From: Candidatus Pelagibacter sp.
Lineage (GTDB): Bacteria; Pseudomonadota; Alphaproteobacteria; Pelagibacterales; Pelagibacteraceae
NCBI GenBank assembly: GCA_029941985.1
Contig: JAPYTV010000058.1
Span: 1 to 5,851 of the forward strand
Direction of reading: 5' to 3'
DNA: 5,851 nt
In this document: in pieces, positions 1 through 4,346 of the stretch
Layout of the letters: every line of letters begins with the position of its first letter
Numbering within the stretch: the stretch's first letter is position 1
The notes under the pieces: generated by a model
Seen by the model: the letters and a program-made list of their open reading frames with translations, nothing else
What the model was told of the DNA's origin: nothing
The model's database searches: none
Program-made: the position numbers and the translations under genes

Positions 1-82
1 CATCTAATTTTTGCTCTTTCATAGATTTTAAAACATCTAATTTTCTTTTTTGAAACTCTTCTTTGCTAAAATGAAGTGCCAT
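1..82 (-). CDS. N-terminal fragment of an M24-family (Xaa-Pro peptidase/creatinase-type) protein, cut by the left edge
   Basis: Only 27 codons are visible. The protein begins MALHFSKEEFQKRK and continues to a Lys-Leu-Asp followed by a G, the first base of the next codon. This opening resembles the start of bacterial Xaa-Pro dipeptidase/creatinase-like M24 proteins, whose N-terminal domain typically opens with a 'LHFS/T-x-E-E/F' stretch, a charged helix and then a 'LDG' turn. The metal-binding catalytic domain would lie outside the window, so peptidase activity cannot be judged. The ATG at 82-80 shares one base with the TAA stop of the upstream hydratase gene (84-82), giving TAATG, which strongly supports this start although no Shine-Dalgarno sequence is visible. 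It is very likely co-transcribed with the hydratase. The family call rests on recall of a short N-terminal motif and is moderate. That this is a real gene start is more certain. Confidence 0.6.
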   Translation of the reverse strand, partial: MALHFSKEEFQKRKLDVLKSMKEQKLD

Positions 83-855
83 TAAGTGATTATTGCTTTT
101 ACAGAGCCTAGTTTATCAATTTTTCCAGTGTAGAGTCCTTTTCCTAAAATTGGAACAACACCAACTGTTGAACCAGTAAAAACATAAAAATTTTTATTAA
201 GATTTATTTTATCTTTTTTAAGTTTATTTAAGACAAATCTAAGTGAATTTAATGGATTAATATAAACTTTGTTAGTATTTCCATATACGCTTTGTTTTAC
301 TTTTTTATTAGTAATATTAGTTTTTAAATTTTCTATATTAATTTTTTTATATTTTTTTTTTGTACCTATTAAAAATTTAACATTTGCTCCAAAATCACTA
401 CAAAGATCACCAAAAGAAGTTATACCTTTTTTTCTTTGTCTATAACCTACAACCTCAATACAAGGAGCCATGTGAGTTATATATTTTGTAACATTTTTTA
501 TTGTGATTAAGTTTTTTGATGAGAAAAATGATTTTTTAACCAAATAACAAACCTCAAGCTCAATACCTAGAGTTGATTTATTAATTTTTACTTTTTTTCC
601 ACTTTTCAAAAAATTTTTTTTATAAATAGAGGCATAAAAAGGTTCTTTTTCCTTTAATTTTTTTATTACAGGTATTCCAGTTCCAGCAGCTTTAAAACCA
701 ATAATTGGCTCATTAATTTTACTTTCACATAATCTTCTAAATTTTTGTGCATTACTTAATTTTTTTGTAAATCTTAATGGTAATGGTTTAATAATTTTAC
801 CTTTAAGAAAAGCTTCAACAAGTTTGTTTGATAATACTTCTATTTCAGATTTCAT
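82..855 (-). CDS. 2-keto-4-pentenoate hydratase / MhpD-family enzyme (FAA-hydrolase fold)
   Basis: The 257-residue product has close to the usual length for the MhpD/XylJ/HpaH hydratases and related decarboxylases, cytosolic enzymes that add water to (or decarboxylate) 2-keto-enoic acids in meta-cleavage and related pathways with a divalent metal. Family landmarks occur in order: G-F-K at 53-55, the metal-ligand pair E99-L-E101, P131-C-I-E134-V-V with the third acidic ligand, 'SDFGAN' at 153-158 where MhpD has 'ADNAS', 'PLNSLRFVLNKL' at 201-212, 'FTGSTVGVVP' at 226-235, and the closing 'LGSVKAII'. The metal triad E99/E101/E134 is therefore kept, while the usual Gly-His before 'PLN' reads Ile-Asn. 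The start at 855 is the only Met near the expected N-terminus. The gene leads a two-gene unit with the M24 protein (one-base overlap) and diverges from the methyltransferase gene. No ring-cleavage dioxygenase or aldolase is visible, so the substrate is unknown, and a decarboxylase is an alternative. Confidence 0.85.
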   Translation of the reverse strand: MKSEIEVLSNKLVEAFLKGKIIKPLPLRFTKKLSNAQKFRRLCESKINEPIIGFKAAGTGIPVIKKLKEKEPFYASIYKKNFLKSGKKVKINKSTLGIELEVCYLVKKSFFSSKNLITIKNVTKYITHMAPCIEVVGYRQRKKGITSFGDLCSDFGANVKFLIGTKKKYKKINIENLKTNITNKKVKQSVYGNTNKVYINPLNSLRFVLNKLKKDKINLNKNFYVFTGSTVGVVPILGKGLYTGKIDKLGSVKAIIT

Positions 856-899
856 AATTATAGCTTTATATATTATTTTAATTAGTTTAATAGATTAAA
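856..899. promoter_or_regulatory. 44-base divergent intergenic spacer, presumed to hold both promoters
   Basis: This is the only intergenic stretch of any length in the window. It separates the divergent starts of the hydratase (ATG at 855, minus) and the methyltransferase (ATG at 900, plus), so both promoters should lie here or inside the neighbouring coding starts. It is almost entirely A/T. A TATATT at 869-874 could serve as a -10 for the plus gene. A perfect TATAAT on the minus strand (862-857) sits only one base from the hydratase ATG, too close to drive a transcript containing that start. No convincing -35 boxes, operator palindrome or Shine-Dalgarno sequence is visible. In DNA this AT-rich, -10-like hexamers are expected by chance, so the assignment rests on gene arrangement. 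Confidence 0.4.
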
Positions 900-1463
900 A
901 TGAAATTTTTAGATTATTATAATAATAACAAAAATATTAGGTTTGATTCATTTGAGTTTGCTTTAAATGAAGCTTATAAAAGAAATCATAAAATTCTAGT
1001 AGAAACAGGGGTTGCTCGTGGAAAAGTAAAATTTTTTTTCTTTTCAAAAATTAATTGGAAAGATGGAATGAGTACAATGATTTTTTCTGATTATGCTAAA
1101 TACATAAATGGTGAACTTTATTCTTGCGATATAAATCCAAATAATATTAAAAATGCAAAAAAATTTGTTAAAAATAATAAAAAATTTATAACTTTTATAA
1201 CTGATGATAGTTTAAATTTTTTATCAAGTTTTAAAAAAAATATTGATTTTTTATATTTAGATTCATTAGATGGACAATTTGATGGAGCTTCATTGCATCA
1301 ATTAAATGAAATTAAAATTGCAATAAAAAAGTTAAAACAGGGATCGCTTGTTTTACTAGATGATAAAGGCAGCAAAACTAATTTTTCAATTGATTATATG
1401 CTTAATAATAATTTTAAAATTATTAATGAGACAAAAGAACAAGTTCTTCTTTCTTATAAATAA
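900..1463 (+). CDS. Class I SAM-dependent methyltransferase, substrate unknown
   Basis: A 187-residue protein with the Rossmann-type methyltransferase order. The first strand and loop 'VETGVARG' are at 34-41, followed by 'WKDGMST' at 53-59. Strand two has the acidic ribose-contact motif 'LYSCDINP' at 73-80, then 'ITDDSLNFL' at 100-108 for the adenine-side acidic residues. 'IDFLYLDS' at 115-122 is strand four, and 'GSLVLLDDKG' at 148-157 follows. This pattern resembles the small Methyltransf_24-like proteins often seen in glycan or secondary-metabolite clusters, which transfer a methyl group from S-adenosylmethionine. No signal peptide or membrane segment is visible, so it is probably cytosolic. 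The glycine-rich loop is not the compact GxGxG form, and a phenylalanine run (45-48) sits between its two parts. It is the only plus-strand gene, convergent with the M23 gene (four bases between stops). Its neighbours do not reveal a substrate. Confidence 0.72.
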   Translation: MKFLDYYNNNKNIRFDSFEFALNEAYKRNHKILVETGVARGKVKFFFFSKINWKDGMSTMIFSDYAKYINGELYSCDINPNNIKNAKKFVKNNKKFITFITDDSLNFLSSFKKNIDFLYLDSLDGQFDGASLHQLNEIKIAIKKLKQGSLVLLDDKGSKTNFSIDYMLNNNFKIINETKEQVLLSYK

Positions 1464-1475
1464 ATTATTAATTTA
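1461..1475. other. AT-only inverted repeat across the convergent stop codons
   Basis: TAAATTA and TAATTTA form perfect 7-base arms around a single central T at 1468. They span the methyltransferase stop (1461-1463) and the M23 stop (1470-1468). The position between convergent genes is where a bidirectional terminator would be expected. However, the stem has no G or C, the loop is effectively only three bases, and it is not flanked by a clear U-run on both sides, so it is a weak terminator candidate at best. Confidence 0.25.
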
Positions 1476-2247
1476 ATATAGTTTGAGGATCTAATCTAAC
1501 ATCAAACCAATTTAGTCTGATATCTAAATGAGGGCCTGTCGCTCTACCACTAGCGCCAACTGTACCAACAATATCACCTTTTTTTACATGATCACCAACA
1601 TTTACAAAAATTTTATCCATATGCATATAAAGTGTTGAAATGCCATGTCCATGATCAAAAATTATTGTTGCACCAGTATAGAACAAATCTTTTTCTGCTA
1701 AAGTTACAATACCATTGTTCATTGCTTTGACGGGTGCTCCTTTTTTTTGTGCAAAATCTAAACCATAATGAGGCCATTTAGGTATTCCATTAAGAATTCT
1801 TTGACTTCCATAAACTCCAGTTATTATTGCATCATCAACGGGAATGATAAATATATCTTTAAAAAAAGATAAGTTGCTATCAACCTCCCTAGCTTTTGCT
1901 ATTAATAGATTTTCTCTTTTAATTCTTGTGTAAAATTCCTCTGGAGGAGTTACTTTCTTTTTAGGTAATCCCTCAATTCTTTGGATATTATATTTTCTTT
2001 TTTGAACTTGTTTTATAATTTTTTTACCATTTTCATTAATAATCATGTCAAATTTTCTATCTTTTTCTATCCCAAAAGCAAAATAACCATCTTTTGAAAC
2101 TTTTATTTTTTTTTTATCGATTAAAATATTTGCACCAGGGTTAGTTTTTCCTAGAATAAAGTGTCCTTGAATAAACTTGCCGTTAAATTCAATAGCATTT
2201 GTCTGGGTAAAAAACAAAAAACTTAGAATAAATAAAAATCTATTCAT
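1468..2247 (-). CDS. Exported M23-family (LytM-type) peptidase-like protein with an Asp in place of the third zinc His
   Basis: Starting at the ATG at 2247-2245 gives 259 residues. An in-frame ATG at 2262 would add MDCKI but lies inside the previous gene's tail, whereas the chosen start forms a TAATG junction and begins directly with a signal peptide (MNRFLFILSFLFFTQTNA, likely cut after Ala18). The protein should act in the periplasm or envelope. Residues 20-90 form a beta-rich domain ('GKTNPGA', 'DGYFAFGIEKDR') seen in proteobacterial M23 proteins. 'IQRIEGLPKKKVTPP' leads to a helical linker (104-124), then the LytM domain from about 135 to 255. H160-Y-G-L-D164 supplies two canonical zinc ligands, and H209 matches the catalytic His of the 'LYMHM' strand. 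The motif usually reading GPHLH is G238-P-H240-L-D242, so the third zinc ligand is Asp. It may be a murein endopeptidase tolerating Asp, or a non-catalytic regulator of amidases. It is last in its run. Confidence 0.88.
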   Translation of the reverse strand: MNRFLFILSFLFFTQTNAIEFNGKFIQGHFILGKTNPGANILIDKKKIKVSKDGYFAFGIEKDRKFDMIINENGKKIIKQVQKRKYNIQRIEGLPKKKVTPPEEFYTRIKRENLLIAKAREVDSNLSFFKDIFIIPVDDAIITGVYGSQRILNGIPKWPHYGLDFAQKKGAPVKAMNNGIVTLAEKDLFYTGATIIFDHGHGISTLYMHMDKIFVNVGDHVKKGDIVGTVGASGRATGPHLDIRLNWFDVRLDPQTILN

Positions 2248-2249
2248 TA
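2245..2249 (-). other. TAATG stop/start overlap that fixes the M23 start
   Basis: Read on the minus strand, TAA ends the second SDR (2249-2247) and ATG begins the M23 gene (2247-2245), sharing one base. The same TAATG occurs at 84-80, 3013-3009 and 4348-4344. No Shine-Dalgarno sequence precedes it (the upstream bases encode the GGWTAK tail of the SDR), so re-initiation by terminating ribosomes is the likely means of starting translation. The junction argues against the in-frame ATG 15 bases upstream. Confidence 0.7.
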
Positions 2250-3011
2250 TTTTGCAGTCCATCCTCCATCAATTATTAACGAACTACCTGTAATCATTGA
2301 TGACGCATCAGAACTTAAGAATGTTATTGCTGTCGCTATATCACTTTCAGTTGCAATCCTACCTAAAGGGATATTTGAAAGTGCATATTTTTTAAATGCT
2401 TTATTTGATAAATATTTTTTTGCTCTTGGTGTTTCAACAAAAGTGGGACATACACTGTTAACTCTAATATTATATTTAGCTAAATCTACAGCCATTCCTT
2501 TAGTTAAACCTTCTATACCAAACTTTGTCATACTATAGACAGTTCTATTTGGACCAGCAACCAGACCAAACATAGATGAAGTATTGATTATTGCGCCACC
2601 TATTTTTTTTCTAATTTTTAGTTTTAACATCTTATCAGTACAAAGTTTTGCCACATTAAAAGCTGCTTTTGTATTTACATCTAGTAATGTCTCTAATGAA
2701 GATTTTTTAACTTTTAAAAAAGGTTCAGGTAAATTTGTACCAGCGTTATTAACAAGTATATCAATTCTATTTAAATTTTTAATAATTTTACTTATCTTTT
2801 TGTAATCATTAACATCACATTCAATACATTTAATTCTTATTTTTAATTTTTTTTTTAAAGAGTTTAGGTCATTTTTGTTTCTACCAAAAGCGATAATAGA
2901 AGCTCCAACTTGATGCATGGCTATAGCTGTGGATCTTCCTATTCCTTTTGTAGCACCTGTTACTACTGCAATTTTACCTTTAAGGTTAATGTCTTTTAAG
3001 AATTTAGCCAT
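2247..3011 (-). CDS. SDR-family NAD(P)-dependent oxidoreductase, second of a tandem pair
   Basis: A 254-residue classical short-chain dehydrogenase/reductase with every key element. The cofactor loop TGATKGIG is at 18-25, Arg44 follows strand two (a basic residue that favours NADP(H) over NAD(H)), and NNAG is at 88-91. The catalytic tetrad is Asn113, Ser146, Tyr159 and Lys163, and the C-terminal 'TGSSLIIDGGW' is at 241-251. It should interconvert an alcohol and a carbonyl in the cytosol. The general style is that of the gluconate/sugar or 3-oxoacyl reductase group, but the substrate cannot be read from the sequence. It is a paralogue of the gene just upstream (about 63 % identical over residues 62-254 by my hand count, lower in the cofactor-binding N-terminus). 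It starts on the TAATG that ends that gene and itself ends in a TAATG that starts the M23 gene. Start and reading frame are secure. Confidence 0.92.
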   Translation of the reverse strand: MAKFLKDINLKGKIAVVTGATKGIGRSTAIAMHQVGASIIAFGRNKNDLNSLKKKLKIRIKCIECDVNDYKKISKIIKNLNRIDILVNNAGTNLPEPFLKVKKSSLETLLDVNTKAAFNVAKLCTDKMLKLKIRKKIGGAIINTSSMFGLVAGPNRTVYSMTKFGIEGLTKGMAVDLAKYNIRVNSVCPTFVETPRAKKYLSNKAFKKYALSNIPLGRIATESDIATAITFLSSDASSMITGSSLIIDGGWTAK

Positions 3012-3775
3012 TACTTAGCAGTCCAACCTCCATCAACCATTAGCGAAGTTCCAGTTATTGAATTTGAACTATCTGCAGCCAAAAAAGCTACAGCTGTAGA
3101 GACATCATTCTCTTGAGCAGCTCTTCCAAGCGGAATATTATCTAGCATTTGTTGCTTGAATTTTTTATTCTTAAAGAAAGCTTTAACCATTGGTGTTTCA
3201 ACGAAAGTGGGGCAGACGCTATTTACTCTAATGTTATATTTTCCTAATTCAAGAGCCATTCCCCTTGTTAATCCTTCAACACCAAATTTTGTCATATTAT
3301 AGACACTTCTTAGTGGAGCGCCAACTCTTCCAAGCTGTGAAGACATATTAATAATTGAACCACCTGCTTTTTTTCTATTTTTTAGTTCAACCATTTTCTT
3401 AGTACATAATTGTGCAACATTAAATGCAGCTTTCATATTTAGCTCAACTAAATATTCCATATTCTTTTTTTTAACTTTAGTAAAATGTTCTGGTCTATTT
3501 GTACCAGCATTGTTGACTAGTATATCCAATCTTTTAATTTTTTTTAATATACTTTTAAATTTATTTAGATCAGTAACATCACATTCAAATTTTAAACATG
3601 ATCCTTTTGTTTTTTTAATAATTTTTTCAACTTTAGTTAAGTCAGATAAAGTTCTACTTATTATTATAACTTTAGCACCAGCTTCTGCTAAAGCAATTGC
3701 ACAGGCTTTTCCAAGTCCTTTACCAGCTCCTGTAACCAAAGCCGTTCTACTTCTAAGATTAATTTTTTTAAACAT
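3011..3775 (-). CDS. SDR-family NAD(P)-dependent oxidoreductase, first of a tandem pair
   Basis: A 254-residue classical SDR. The cofactor loop TGAGKGLG is at 15-22, Arg41 after strand two suggests NADP(H), and NNAG is at 88-91. The catalytic tetrad is Asn113, Ser146, Tyr159 and Lys163, and 'TGTSLMVDGGWTAK' closes the protein at 241-254. All catalytic residues share numbering with the downstream paralogue because a three-residue shorter N-terminus is balanced by three extra residues before position 61. Likely role: oxidation or reduction of a sugar, polyol or hydroxy-acid-like substrate in the cytosol, unproven. The start at 3775 is the only Met before the cofactor loop, and it overlaps the last eight bases of the TerC-family gene. 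This is the only junction in the run that is not TAATG. Presence with a GMC alcohol dehydrogenase fits successive oxidation or reduction steps, but that is inference. Confidence 0.92.
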   Translation of the reverse strand: MFKKINLRSRTALVTGAGKGLGKACAIALAEAGAKVIIISRTLSDLTKVEKIIKKTKGSCLKFECDVTDLNKFKSILKKIKRLDILVNNAGTNRPEHFTKVKKKNMEYLVELNMKAAFNVAQLCTKKMVELKNRKKAGGSIINMSSQLGRVGAPLRSVYNMTKFGVEGLTRGMALELGKYNIRVNSVCPTFVETPMVKAFFKNKKFKQQMLDNIPLGRAAQENDVSTAVAFLAADSSNSITGTSLMVDGGWTAK

Positions 3776-4346
3776 TAAATAGTATTTGTATGTCTGTATA
3801 AATTAATTGAATTGCTACAATTAATATAACTAATAAACCAACCCAAGCTATCCATTTATATTCTTTAATCCATTTTGATATTAAATTAGCGGCTGTTGCC
3901 ATTAATATTATAGATAGAGCTAATCCAAAAATTAATAAAATGTAATGATCACCTGCAGCGCCAGCAACACCTAAAACATTATCTAAACTCATTGTAAAGT
4001 CAGCTATTAAAACTGTCCATATAGCTTTAATTAAACTTGAGTTATCTACTTTAATATCTTCATCATGAGACGTATTTTTAATAACATCAACATAAAGTTT
4101 GTAAACTATATAAAGCAGCAATAATCCACCAACTAATCTTAATCCTGTAATTTGAAGTAGATATGCAGTTATCATTGTTAAGATAATTCTTAATATTACA
4201 GCACCACCTATACCCCAAAATATAATTTTTTTTCGCTGATCATTTGGGAATTTTGAAGCAACCATTCCAATAATAATTGCGTTGTCACCAGCAAGAACTA
4301 AATCAATAAATACTATTTGAGAAAATATAATTAATTGTTCAGACAT
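3768..4346 (-). CDS. TerC/YjbE-family integral membrane protein, putative metal-ion exporter
   Basis: A 192-residue hydrophobic protein with six or seven probable membrane segments (roughly 5-28, 42-63, 66-86, 106-127, 134-157, 164-186). It carries the duplicated TerC signature: D15-LVLAG-D21-N22 in the first segment and D116-FTMSL-D122-N123 in the fourth, the acidic pairs thought to handle the metal ion. The length matches the short YjbE-type branch rather than the larger tellurite-resistance TerC/Alx proteins. Family members are linked to Mn2+ export and to metal loading of exported enzymes in other bacteria; the ion here is not determined. A charged, hydrophilic stretch at 89-103 separates the two halves. 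The ATG at 4346-4344 overlaps the GMC stop by one base (TAATG), and the 3' end overlaps the first SDR by eight bases. There is no leader in which a manganese riboswitch could sit, so regulation would come from the upstream operon promoter. Confidence 0.9.
   Translation of the reverse strand: MSEQLIIFSQIVFIDLVLAGDNAIIIGMVASKFPNDQRKKIIFWGIGGAVILRIILTMITAYLLQITGLRLVGGLLLLYIVYKLYVDVIKNTSHDEDIKVDNSSLIKAIWTVLIADFTMSLDNVLGVAGAAGDHYILLIFGLALSIILMATAANLISKWIKEYKWIAWVGLLVILIVAIQLIYTDIQILFNV

Noticed and set aside
1..44. Direct repeat CATCTAATTTT at 1-11 and 34-44
   Set aside because: Both copies lie in the M24 coding start and encode two Lys-Leu-Asp turns. Two short AT-rich copies do not make a repeat array or attachment site.
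857..862. Perfect TATAAT on the minus strand as the hydratase -10 box
   Set aside because: It ends one base from the start codon, so a transcript begun there would start inside the gene. Such hexamers are common by chance in this AT-rich spacer.
2260..2262. Upstream in-frame ATG for the M23 gene
   Set aside because: It is inside the codons for the GGWTAK tail of the SDR and would put MDCKI before an otherwise good signal peptide. The ATG at 2247 forms the same TAATG junction used elsewhere.
2584..2805. Plus-strand open frame of 73 codons
   Set aside because: It lies wholly antisense to the second SDR, which has all catalytic motifs. Its hydrophobic composition is the mirror of a Lys-rich coding strand.
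3510..3782. Plus-strand open frame of 90 codons
   Set aside because: Antisense to the well-supported first SDR; no recognisable domain or start signal.
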